Part shown: positions 19,001 through 26,703 of the stretch, piece by piece
Numbering within the stretch: the stretch's first letter is position 1
How the letters are laid out: every line of letters begins with the position of its first letter
Assembly: GCA_965197005.1 (NCBI GenBank)
Contig: OZ239982.1
Span: 372,001-436,000 of the forward strand
Length of the DNA stretch: 64,000 nucleotides
DNA from: G965197005 sp965197005
GTDB lineage: Bacteria > Pseudomonadota > Gammaproteobacteria > Pseudomonadales > Oceanobacteraceae
Direction of reading: 5' to 3'
Translations under genes and position numbers: made by a program
The notes under the pieces: model-generated
Databases searched by the model: none
Told to the model about the DNA's origin: nothing
The model's input: only the letters and a program-made list of their open reading frames with translations

Positions 19001-20626
19001 ATGTTTAACAATATTAAATTAAAAAATAAATTAGCAATTATTATCGTTTTATTCTTAATTGGCTCTACCTTACAAGGTCTGTACTCTGTTTCGTCTTTAT
19101 ATAACGAGCTGTTAGATAACAAGAAAATCAAAGTAAGAGATGAGGTAAATGCTGCATTTAATCTTGTCGAACATTTTTATAAATTACAAAGCACCTTGGG
19201 AAAAGAAGAAAGTCAGCACCAAGCGATGGAGGCCATTCGTACTTTACGGTTTGGTAAAAGTGGTTATGTTTGGATTAATGACTACCAGCATAAGTTACTG
19301 ATGCACCCTATTAAAAAAAGTAAAGAAGGTAAAGATATGACCAATAGCAAAGATGCTAAGGGTAAATATCATTGGCAAGAAATGGTTAAGGTTGCCACCA
19401 GTACCAAGCAGGCAGGGTATGTACATTATTACTATAAGGGGCCACAGTTCTCTAGTGCGGAAGAAAAAATCTCTTATGTAAAAGGGTTTAAGCCTTGGGG
19501 TTGGGTTTTAGGTAGTGGCATTTATTTAACAGAAGTGAATAGCACGTTCCAGCAAGAGCTTATTTCTATTGCAATTATTATTGCCATTTCATTATTATTG
19601 ATTATTGGTATTTCTGTTTTTATTGCCACGTCCATTACCTCGCCAATTACTGAATTACTTAAAACAATTAAAAAGATGGGGCAAGGGGATTTTACTTCAG
19701 CTCTTGCAAATACAGCACGTCAAGATGAAATTGGCATTTTAAGTCAAGGTATTCGGCAAATGTCCACAAATTTAATGGGGCTAATTCAACAAATTAACAG
19801 CACCACAACAGAATTGCAGGTTAAATCTCAAGGGTTAGCAAAAGACAGTTCAGATGCCAGTGCTAATATGCAAAATCAGCATGAGCGGATACAAAAAGTC
19901 ACTCATAGTATGGATGAAATGAAAGGCGCATTTCATAGTATGACAGAAGATGCCAATCAAGCATCAAGTGCAACTGATACGGTAAACGAACAAATTGAAG
20001 TGGGTGCAAATAATATGCAGCAAAGCATTAAAAGCATTCATCAATTGGGTAGTAGCATGAACAGTGCAGATAAAACCATGCAAACACTTGTTGCCAAAAG
20101 CAAAGAAATTGACCAAGTTGTAGAGGTGATTAGTGGCATTTCTGAACAAACCAATTTACTTGCCTTAAATGCTGCTATTGAGGCGGCGCGTGCAGGAGAA
20201 AGTGGGCGTGGCTTTGCGGTTGTTGCCGATGAAGTTCGTTCTTTGGCGCAGCGCACGCAGGAATCGACTGAACAAATTAGAGAGATGATTCAAACTTTAC
20301 AAGCCTTTTCTGATTCGGTTGCCGATGAAATGAAAAAGAGTTTAGAGCAGTCCGAGGAAAGTGTTGAGATGGTTGAAAAAACCAATGCAGAACTAGAAAA
20401 AATTATTGAATCTATTAAGCAAATTACCCAAGTTAACCAACAAATTGCTCGTTCATCTAAACAGCAGTCTAAGGAAGTTGACCTAGTTAATGAGAATTTA
20501 ATTCACATTAATTCTGGTGCACAAGACACGCTTAGTACTGCTAAGAATATTAGTCAGATTAGCCAAACAATAGGTCAATTTAGCAATAGCTTAGAAACGG
20601 AAATCAAAAAATTTAAGTTGCCTTAA
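19001..20626 (+). CDS. Methyl-accepting chemotaxis protein, single-Cache type
   Basis: A 541-aa chemoreceptor. TM1 at about 10-30, a periplasmic sCache_2 domain at about 36-180 (FGKSGYVWINDY; VKGFKPWGWVLGSGIYL), TM2 at about 187-209, HAMP at about 210-262, then the coiled-coil signalling domain with the invariant tip EQTNLLALNAAIEAARAGE and GRGFAVVADEVRSLA. sCache_2 domains usually bind small organic acids; the ligand here is unknown. There is no C-terminal CheR pentapeptide. Convergent with the following minus-strand genes. The 247-base gap upstream holds the tRNA-Leu promoter and presumably its own. Confidence 0.96.
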   Translation: MFNNIKLKNKLAIIIVLFLIGSTLQGLYSVSSLYNELLDNKKIKVRDEVNAAFNLVEHFYKLQSTLGKEESQHQAMEAIRTLRFGKSGYVWINDYQHKLLMHPIKKSKEGKDMTNSKDAKGKYHWQEMVKVATSTKQAGYVHYYYKGPQFSSAEEKISYVKGFKPWGWVLGSGIYLTEVNSTFQQELISIAIIIAISLLLIIGISVFIATSITSPITELLKTIKKMGQGDFTSALANTARQDEIGILSQGIRQMSTNLMGLIQQINSTTTELQVKSQGLAKDSSDASANMQNQHERIQKVTHSMDEMKGAFHSMTEDANQASSATDTVNEQIEVGANNMQQSIKSIHQLGSSMNSADKTMQTLVAKSKEIDQVVEVISGISEQTNLLALNAAIEAARAGESGRGFAVVADEVRSLAQRTQESTEQIREMIQTLQAFSDSVADEMKKSLEQSEESVEMVEKTNAELEKIIESIKQITQVNQQIARSSKQQSKEVDLVNENLIHINSGAQDTLSTAKNISQISQTIGQFSNSLETEIKKFKLP

Positions 20627-20682
20627 GCTATCAATAAGTCGATATCCATATAGTAGGGTTATCTCTTTAATGGTGTGCTAAG

Positions 20683-21391
20683 TGTTACAACACCTTTATC
20701 ACTTCGTCAATAAACTGCTGTAAAAAAGGGTTGGGTTTGATCCTTTCTAAAAATTCATCACGGCGTTTGATGTACTCCGGCGAGTTGTAATAATCTTCCC
20801 ACGTGTATTCTTTTACACTAAGCGGGTCGCCATTTTCTTCTGCCTCTTTTCGTAATTTTTCAATTCGTAACTCTTCTGCACTGGCAGGTGGAAAAAATAC
20901 GGTGCCATTTCTTTGCATGGCTTCTATATCTCTTAAGTGACTTAACTCAAAGGCGGTTGAATTAACGACTTTTTGGTCTAACCCGTTTTTATCGGCATAG
21001 ATATAGGCTTCTTTTAACCTTTCTCTATCTAAGTCGGTTAAATAAATACTCCCATCGCCAGAGCCACCTCGTAAGGACATCTGTACCAAATTTGGATCGT
21101 ATTTGCCGTTAAGAATTCGGTCACGCACACCATTTGGTTGCTTAAATTGATAAGGCTTTTCTTCAGGCTTTTTTTTCACCTGTTGGCTTAAGGCAATGCC
21201 TTGAGGGCTAAGGCTGACTTTGGCGTCAGGCTTTTGCGTTGCTGTTTTTTCTGTTTTAGCGGTTGCTTTGTTGGTATGGTTAAGTGGGGCTGTACTTAGC
21301 CCCTTAGTTTGTATGTGCATCATAACCTCACTTGCTAAGTTGCATAAACGTTAATAGGAATATTCAACATGTACCACATCTTCGGGCTTGC
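20683..21391. repeat. 709-bp tandem duplication, unit A
   Basis: Tandem copy of 21392-22100: offset 709 throughout, with the junction inside GGGCTTGCT/GTTACAAC. The unit includes one 212-aa gene, its ribosome site and the last codons of the preceding FlhE-like gene. The ends of the units are nearly identical while the middle has drifted. Confidence 0.95.
20685..21323 (-). CDS. Unrecognised 212-aa protein, duplicate A
   Basis: No signal peptide or membrane helix. Residues 1-60 are a Thr/Lys/Pro-rich, probably disordered leader containing KVSLSPQGIALSQQ, a pattern seen at the N-termini of many uncharacterised proteobacterial proteins. Residues 60-212 are mixed helical with MSLRGGSGD, LDRERLKEAYIYADKNGLD and PPASAEELRIEKLRKEAEE. 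About 22 of 212 residues differ from duplicate B, nearly all in three clusters (62-78, 93-97, 120-140). AGTGAGG lies 2 nt before the first ATG and 5 nt before a second adjacent ATG, so the second (21320) may be the real start. Function unknown. Confidence 0.7.
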   Translation of the reverse strand: MMHIQTKGLSTAPLNHTNKATAKTEKTATQKPDAKVSLSPQGIALSQQVKKKPEEKPYQFKQPNGVRDRILNGKYDPNLVQMSLRGGSGDGSIYLTDLDRERLKEAYIYADKNGLDQKVVNSTAFELSHLRDIEAMQRNGTVFFPPASAEELRIEKLRKEAEENGDPLSVKEYTWEDYYNSPEYIKRRDEFLERIKPNPFLQQFIDEVIKVL

Positions 21392-22100
21392 TGTTACAAC
21401 ACCTTTATCACTTCGTCAATAAACTGCTGTAAAAAAGGGTTGGGTTTGATCATTTCTAAAAATTCATCACGGCGTTTGATGTACTCCGGCGAGTTGTAAT
21501 AATCTTCCCACGTGTATTCTTTTACACTAAGCGGGTCGCCATTTTCTTCTGCCTCTTTTCGTAATTTTTCAATTCGTAACTCTTCTGCACTGGCAGGTGG
21601 AAAAAATACGGTGCCATTTCTTTCCATGGCTTCTTGGCTTCTAACCTGACTTAACTCAAAGGCGGTCATGGATACAGCATCTATATCTAACCCGTTTTTA
21701 TCGGCATAGATATAGGCTTCTTTTAACCTTTCTCTATCTAAGTCGGTAAAATAAATAGCGGTATCGCCAGAGCCACCTCGTAAGGACATCTGTACCAAAT
21801 TTGAATCGTATTTGCCGTTAATAATTCGGTTTAGATAGTCGTCTGGATTTTTAAATTGATAAGGTTTTTCTTCAGGCTTTTTTTTCACCTGTTGGCTTAA
21901 GGCAATGCCTTGAGGGCTAAGGCTGACCTTGGCGTCAGGCTTTTGCGTTGCTGTTTTTTCTGTTTTAGCGGTTGCTTTGTTGGTATGGTTAAGTGGGGCT
22001 GTACTTAGCCCCTTAGTTTGTATGTGCATCATAACCTCACTTGCTAAGTTGCATAAACGTTAATAGGAATATTCAACATGTACCACATCTTCGGGCTTGC
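21392..22100. repeat. 709-bp tandem duplication, unit B
   Basis: Upstream (ancestral-position) unit of the tandem pair. It begins at the shared T of the junction and runs to the GGGCTTGCT within the 3' end of the FlhE-like gene. See unit A for the comparison. Confidence 0.95.
21394..22032 (-). CDS. Unrecognised 212-aa protein, duplicate B
   Basis: Directly downstream of the FlhE-like gene (28 bases), probably in its transcript. Same architecture as duplicate A: disordered Thr/Lys-rich leader, then a helical domain with MSLRGGSGDTAIYF and KEAYIYADKNGLD. It differs from A in the clusters KNPDDYLNRIIN, TAIYF and IDAVSM...QVRSQEAME. Because its neighbour is intact, this is the likelier original copy. 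Start ambiguity is the same as in A (22032 or 22029). Confidence 0.7.
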   Translation of the reverse strand: MMHIQTKGLSTAPLNHTNKATAKTEKTATQKPDAKVSLSPQGIALSQQVKKKPEEKPYQFKNPDDYLNRIINGKYDSNLVQMSLRGGSGDTAIYFTDLDRERLKEAYIYADKNGLDIDAVSMTAFELSQVRSQEAMERNGTVFFPPASAEELRIEKLRKEAEENGDPLSVKEYTWEDYYNSPEYIKRRDEFLEMIKPNPFLQQFIDEVIKVL

Positions 22101-22497
22101 TACCAGGATAAGCAGGGTAATAGCCACCTTTAAGTTCTATTTTTATAATAAAGCTGCCTTTGGCATCTAATCCATCAAAGAGGTGAATACTGCCGCTTTG
22201 ATGGTCTGAGATGTCTTTACAACGATAGTTGTAATACTGATAGGGCTTTCTATAGCATAGTTTGACAGTTTGTTTAGTATGACCATTATTGTAGTGGTAC
22301 CACTGCCAACTTACTTGTTCAATGCTGGCACCATAGTTAGGTACGTTGGCATTAGGGGTAAAGTATGAGGTGGCATAACCGCCATCGTAATAAATGGTGT
22401 AACCACGGAATTGGTCTTGCCAGCTGCCTTGGGCGGCATAGGTGTGAGTGGATAAGCTTAAAACTAGGGCAAATATGAGTAAAGAGTAGGTTTTCAT
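22060..22497 (-). CDS. Secreted FlhE-like protein
   Basis: A 145-aa protein with a clear signal peptide (LLIFALVLSLSTHTYA, cut near residue 21) and a good GAGGA ribosome site 8 nt before ATG. The mature part runs GSWQ...GYTIYY, VSWQWYHY, VKLCYR...YRCKDIS, GSIHLFDGL, HVEYSY. This order (GxWQ, VxWxY, V+LC, RC, small beta strands, terminal VxxxY) resembles the flagellar accessory protein FlhE, including the paired cysteines. No flagellar gene is adjacent apart from the chemoreceptor. The assignment is by pattern only. Its last codons are repeated at the tandem-unit junction. Confidence 0.5.
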   Translation of the reverse strand: MKTYSLLIFALVLSLSTHTYAAQGSWQDQFRGYTIYYDGGYATSYFTPNANVPNYGASIEQVSWQWYHYNNGHTKQTVKLCYRKPYQYYNYRCKDISDHQSGSIHLFDGLDAKGSFIIKIELKGGYYPAYPGSKPEDVVHVEYSY

Positions 22498-22665
22498 AGA
22501 GAGTTCCTCAAACGTAATCTGATGGATTGTAGGTGGCCTTTATTGCGAGTTATTTGTATTAACTAGGCAAAAACCAGCCTCCTAAGGGGTTATCGGCATA
22601 CCTGGGCATAAGTTTAGGGGGGACGTTGTTTTTTTATTGTATTGATATAAGTGGATTGTATGGGC
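22498..22665. other. Gap upstream of the FlhE-like gene
   Basis: About 170 bases between the FlhE-like start and the fadA terminator. It must hold the minus-strand promoter of the FlhE-like gene, but I see no convincing -35/-10 pair or strong palindrome. Confidence 0.3.
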
Positions 22666-22694
22666 AAAAAAAACCGCAAGCTAAGGCTTGCGGT
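22666..22694 (-). terminator. Rho-independent terminator of fadBA
   Basis: On the minus strand a 9-bp stem (ACCGCAAGC / GCTTGCGGT, arms 22673-22681 and 22686-22694, 4-nt loop) is followed directly by seven or eight U residues (A-run at 22666-22672 on +). It lies 23 bases beyond the fadA stop. Confidence 0.92.
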
Positions 22695-22717
22695 AAGTCG
22701 ATAGCTTAGGCTAAAAC

Positions 22718-23893
22718 TTAGAGGCGTTCCCAAACCGTGGCAATGCCTTGGCCGAGGCCGATACACATGGTGGAGACACCTAAGGCACCGTCGTTTTGTT
22801 CCATCACGTTAATTAAGGTGGTGGAGATACGAGCGCCTGAGCAGCCCAAGGGGTGACCTAGTGCAATGGCACCACCGTGTAGGTTGACAATGTCTAAGGC
22901 GTTATCTTGAATGCCAAGCCCTTTGAAGCAAGGAATGGATTGTGCAGCAAAGGCTTCGTTTAGCTCCCAAAAATTGATGTCTGAGGCGGTTAAGCCAGCA
23001 CGTTTTAGGGCTTTTTGGCTGGCAGGTACCGGGCCGTATCCCATAATAGCGGCATCTACACCTGCTACTGCCATGGCGCGAATGCGTGCTCTGGGTTTTA
23101 GTCCTAGTTCTTGGGCACGTGCATAGCTCATTAGTAACATGGCAGAGCCACCGTCAGTAATTTGTGATGAGGTGCCTGCGGTCACTGTGCCTGAGGCAGG
23201 TTCAAAGGCGGGACGTAGCCCTGCTAGGCTTTCCATGCTGGTTTCTGGACGTATGGTTTCGTCTTCGGTAACCAGTATTTCTTTGCCTTCGCTGTCATGC
23301 CCTAGCATGGGGACGATTTCATTTTTAAACAGTCCTTTTTGGGTAGCGGCATAGGCCAGTTTGTGTGAGCGTACGGCAAATTCGTCTTGCTTTTCTCTAC
23401 TTACAGCGTGCATTTTGGCGAGCATTTCGGCGGTTAGCCCCATCATGTTGGAGGCTTTGGCTGAATATAAAGATGCAGCGGGGTTGTGGTCAAAGCCGTG
23501 TTGCATGTTGACATGCCCCATATGCTCAACGCCTCCGACGACAAACACATCACCATTGCCTGTTTGAATGGCTTGGGCGGCGGTGTGTATGGCACTCATG
23601 GCAGAACCACATAGGCGGTTAACGGTTTGTGCCCCTGCTTCTTTGGGGACAACGGTCATTAAGCCGATTTGACGTGCGACGTTAAAGCCTTGTTCTAGGG
23701 TTTGGTTCACACAGCCCCAGATAATGTCTTCAACTTGTTGTGGTTTGGCACTTGGATTGCGCTCAAACAGTGCGTTAATTAAATTGGCTGAAATGTCTTC
23801 AGCTCGGACGTTGCGAAATACGCCGCCTTTGGAGCGTCCCATGGGGGAGCGAACCGCATCTATGACGACTACATCGTTTGCTTTATATGTCAT
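22718..23893 (-). CDS. fadA: 3-ketoacyl-CoA thiolase (acetyl-CoA C-acyltransferase)
   Basis: Beta subunit of the fatty-acid oxidation complex; cleaves 3-ketoacyl-CoA to acetyl-CoA. Seen: VVIDAVRSPMGRSKGG N-terminus, the nucleophilic Cys in NRLCGSAMSAI (about residue 92), NLHGGAIALGHPLGCSGARI with the catalytic His, and TMCIGLGQG with the second catalytic Cys. 391 aa, the normal length. It follows fadB by 12 bases in one operon and ends at a strong terminator. Confidence 0.97.
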   Translation of the reverse strand: MTYKANDVVVIDAVRSPMGRSKGGVFRNVRAEDISANLINALFERNPSAKPQQVEDIIWGCVNQTLEQGFNVARQIGLMTVVPKEAGAQTVNRLCGSAMSAIHTAAQAIQTGNGDVFVVGGVEHMGHVNMQHGFDHNPAASLYSAKASNMMGLTAEMLAKMHAVSREKQDEFAVRSHKLAYAATQKGLFKNEIVPMLGHDSEGKEILVTEDETIRPETSMESLAGLRPAFEPASGTVTAGTSSQITDGGSAMLLMSYARAQELGLKPRARIRAMAVAGVDAAIMGYGPVPASQKALKRAGLTASDINFWELNEAFAAQSIPCFKGLGIQDNALDIVNLHGGAIALGHPLGCSGARISTTLINVMEQNDGALGVSTMCIGLGQGIATVWERL

Positions 23894-23905
23894 GTTTAAT
23901 TCCCC

Positions 23906-26062
23906 TTAACCTTGTTTACCAAAATAACGTTCGTTGTTGTTTGCCATGTTACGCATGCTGTCTGTTGCTTCGTACAGTTTGCCTAACTCGCTCATGCGCT
24001 CGCAGTGGGCAACAAAGTCTGCCATGCCAACGCTGTCCATATAACGACATGCACCGCCTCTAAAGGGAGGGAAACCAATGCCAAAAATTAAGCCCATATC
24101 GGCTTCGGCAGGGGTTTCAACAATGCCTTCGTCTAGGCAGCGTGCAATTTCAGTACACATGGGTATCATCATGCGTAAAACGATTTCTTCATCGCTAAAT
24201 TCACGCTTTTCTTCAACAATGGGTGCAAGTAAGTCGTACACGCTTTCGTCCAATACTTTTTTGGGCTTGCCTTTTTTGTCTGTTTCGTAGGTGTAAAAAC
24301 CTTTGTTGGTTTTTTGTCCAAAACGCTCATTTTCGTACATAACGTCCATGGCGGATTTAAAGTCGGCTTGCATACGGTCGGGGAAGCCTTCTGCCATTAC
24401 TGCATTGGCGTGATGACCTGTGTCCATGCCCACAACGTCAAGTAGGTAAGCAGGTCCCATGGGAAAGCCAAATTTTTCCATTACTTTATCGACTCGTTTG
24501 AAGTCGGCACCATGGCGGATAAGACCTGCAAAACCAGCAAAGTAAGGAAACAACACTCGGTTAACTAAAAATCCAGGACAGTCGTTGACGACAATAGGCG
24601 TTTTGCCAATTTTTTTGGCGTAAGAAACGACGGTGGCAACGGCTTCAGGCGAGGTTTTTGCACCACGAATAACCTCAACTAGGGGCATCATGTGTACGGG
24701 GTTAAAAAAGTGCATGCCTAAAAAGTTTTCTGGACGTTTTAAATCTGCTGCCAGTGAATTGATGGAGATGGTGGAGGTGTTGGAGGTGATAATGCAGTCT
24801 TCGCTGACGTTGTCTTCCAACTCCGCTAATACGGCTTTTTTTACTTTGGGATTTTCTACTACCGCTTCAACTACGACGTTGACATCACCAAAATCGCCAT
24901 AGCTTAGGGTGGGGCGAATGGCGTTTAGGGCATTGCCCATTTCGGCAGGTTTCATGCGCTTGCGTTCAACCCGCTTGCTAAGCAGTTTGTTGGCTTCTTT
25001 TAGCCCTAGTGCAATGCCGGCTTCGTTGATGTCTTTCATCATAATGGGCACGCCTTTATAGGCAGATTGGTAGGCAATGCCACCTCCCATAATACCTGCA
25101 CCTAATACGGCGGCTTTGTCTACTTTTTTCGCTTGCTTGTCGTAGTTTTTGGCTTTTTTCTTGAGCATTTGGTCGTTTAGGAATAAACCAATTAAGGCTT
25201 GCGATTCTGGGGTTTTTGCCAGTTTAGCAAAGCCTGCGGCTTCTACTTCTAGGGCTTTGTCTCGTTCCATATTAGCGGCTTTTTGCATGCTTTTTATGGC
25301 AACAATCGGTGCTGGGTATTGCCCTTTGGTTTGTCCTGCTACAAAGCCTTTGGCGGTTTCAAATACCATCATCTGTTCCATGCTGTTGAGCTTGAGTTTG
25401 GCTTTTTTCTGCGCTCGGCGTGCTTGCCAATCAAGCGAGCCTGCAATGGCTTGTTTGAGCATTTCTAGGGTTTGTTGCTTGAGTTTGTCATCGGCAATAA
25501 CGGCATCGACTGCATGGGCTTTAAGTGCTTTATCTGCACGCTGTTCGCTGCCTTGTGCAATCCATTCAATGGCGTTGTCAGCACCGATAATGCGAGGTAG
25601 TCTCACTGTGCCGCCAAAGCCTGGCATCAGTCCTAGCTTCACTTCGGGTAGACCAATTTTGGCACTGCTTGCCATGGCGCGTAAGTCACAGGCTAAGCAC
25701 ATTTCTAAACCACCACCTAAGGCAATGCCATTAATGGCAACTGCGGTGGGAACGGGTAGGTCTTCAAAACGATTGAAGATTTCTGTTGAGCTGTAGATGG
25801 CTTTGGCAATGTCTTCTTCGTTGTGAGTGAACATTTCACCAAATTCGGTGATGTCTGCGCCTACAATAAATACGGGTTTGCCAGAGGTCACCAGTACGCC
25901 TTTTAAACCTTGAGTTTGTTCTAAAGCGGTGGTGGCTTGTGCCAGTTCGTTGACTGTGACTTGATCAAATTTGTTAACCGATTCATTTTCTAAGTCGAAG
26001 TTGAGTTCGGCAATGCCGTCTTCGAGAAAATTCACCTTAATGGCTTTACCTTGGTAAATCAT
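23906..26062 (-). CDS. fadB: Fatty-acid oxidation complex alpha subunit
   Basis: Multifunctional enoyl-CoA hydratase / 3-hydroxyacyl-CoA dehydrogenase (with isomerase activity) working with FadA. Seen: crotonase half with SGKPVFIVGADI, ALGGGLEMCLACD and GLPEVKLGLMPGFGGTVRLPR; NAD site VLGAGIMGGGIAYQSA (about 318); catalytic HFFNPVHMMPLVEVIRG; GFLVNRVLFPYF. ATG 26062 is chosen because MIYQGKAIKVNFLEDGIAEL aligns with family starts and gives 718 aa (E. coli 729); the frame extends to 26131 without support. Expected to be induced by long-chain fatty acids; see the palindrome at 26129. Confidence 0.97.
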   Translation of the reverse strand: MIYQGKAIKVNFLEDGIAELNFDLENESVNKFDQVTVNELAQATTALEQTQGLKGVLVTSGKPVFIVGADITEFGEMFTHNEEDIAKAIYSSTEIFNRFEDLPVPTAVAINGIALGGGLEMCLACDLRAMASSAKIGLPEVKLGLMPGFGGTVRLPRIIGADNAIEWIAQGSEQRADKALKAHAVDAVIADDKLKQQTLEMLKQAIAGSLDWQARRAQKKAKLKLNSMEQMMVFETAKGFVAGQTKGQYPAPIVAIKSMQKAANMERDKALEVEAAGFAKLAKTPESQALIGLFLNDQMLKKKAKNYDKQAKKVDKAAVLGAGIMGGGIAYQSAYKGVPIMMKDINEAGIALGLKEANKLLSKRVERKRMKPAEMGNALNAIRPTLSYGDFGDVNVVVEAVVENPKVKKAVLAELEDNVSEDCIITSNTSTISINSLAADLKRPENFLGMHFFNPVHMMPLVEVIRGAKTSPEAVATVVSYAKKIGKTPIVVNDCPGFLVNRVLFPYFAGFAGLIRHGADFKRVDKVMEKFGFPMGPAYLLDVVGMDTGHHANAVMAEGFPDRMQADFKSAMDVMYENERFGQKTNKGFYTYETDKKGKPKKVLDESVYDLLAPIVEEKREFSDEEIVLRMMIPMCTEIARCLDEGIVETPAEADMGLIFGIGFPPFRGGACRYMDSVGMADFVAHCERMSELGKLYEATDSMRNMANNNERYFGKQG

Positions 26063-26128
26063 TAACTTGCTCCAATTGCACGTTGATAAAAACCAGCCTT
26101 GCGGCTGAGTTGGATTGCTTGAGAAATT

Positions 26129-26142
26129 CAAACAGTTGTTTT
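26129..26142. promoter_or_regulatory. Possible PsrA-like operator upstream of fadB
   Basis: CAAAC-AGTT-GTTTT, one mismatch from the (C/G)AAAC-N2-4-GTTTG site bound by the fatty-acid-responsive repressor PsrA in pseudomonads. It lies about 67 bases before the fadB ATG, a sensible operator position. No psrA gene is in the window, so this is pattern matching only. Confidence 0.3.
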
Positions 26143-26193
26143 AAAAATAAGACTTTCTGCTAAAGCTCATAAAAAGTCAACCTTTTAGCCAGT

Positions 26194-26703
26194 TTAAGAG
26201 GGGCTTTTTTGTTTATGCGCAAGATTTAGCCAAAACTGTAAAAAATCATTGTAGTTTTTGCCATTTGCGGTGAGGTTCTCGCTGCACAGCATGTTAACTT
26301 GGTTTTCATATAGAGTTAATACCAGTAGCTCGTCTGTGAGCAGGCTTAAACTTTGGGTAAAATCGCTGGCAGAAAATTCTGATGGTGCTTGTTGGGGGTA
26401 GTGCCAACTGTAGTTGTATGGTAGTTGCGTTTGATGCCAGCCTTGTTGCTTTACTATTTCAAAGATTTTTGCACCTCGGGTATTGCTCTTTGTTCGGGTT
26501 AGGGTGTAAAAAATGCCTGAGAGATTGCCGTATAATCCTGTTGCTTGGCTATCTGGATTGAAGCTATGGAATTTGAGCTTTAGCCCTTGTTGCCTTGCTT
26601 GTTCTCGTAAGTGGCTTAGGTGCTTTTGTCTGGGACTGGGTCTTAGCCAATATACAGTGCCAATTAATGCCAGCATAACGGCAATGATTAAGGCGTAGTT
26701 CAT
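26194..26703 (-). CDS. Small membrane-anchored protein of unknown function
   Basis: 169 aa with one N-terminal transmembrane helix (LIIAVMLALIGTVYWL) followed by basic residues and a cytoplasmic domain (LKFHSFNPDSQATGLYG; QPQQAPSEFSASDF-like region; LTDELLVLTLYENQVNML). Not recognised by family name. Its ATG overlaps the uup stop (ATGA), so it is translationally coupled to uup; this uup-linked arrangement suggests a conserved partner. The 131 bases between it and fadB hold the fadB promoter region. Confidence 0.75.
   Translation of the reverse strand: MNYALIIAVMLALIGTVYWLRPSPRQKHLSHLREQARQQGLKLKFHSFNPDSQATGLYGNLSGIFYTLTRTKSNTRGAKIFEIVKQQGWHQTQLPYNYSWHYPQQAPSEFSASDFTQSLSLLTDELLVLTLYENQVNMLCSENLTANGKNYNDFLQFWLNLAHKQKSPS

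Noticed and set aside
20685..22032. Diversity-generating retroelement acting on the 212-aa genes
   Set aside because: Differences between the copies are not limited to adenine positions, and no reverse transcriptase gene is present.
25149..25796. 215-aa open frame on + within fadB
   Set aside because: Antisense shadow of a conserved coding region with low-complexity Ser/Ala content and no homology pattern.
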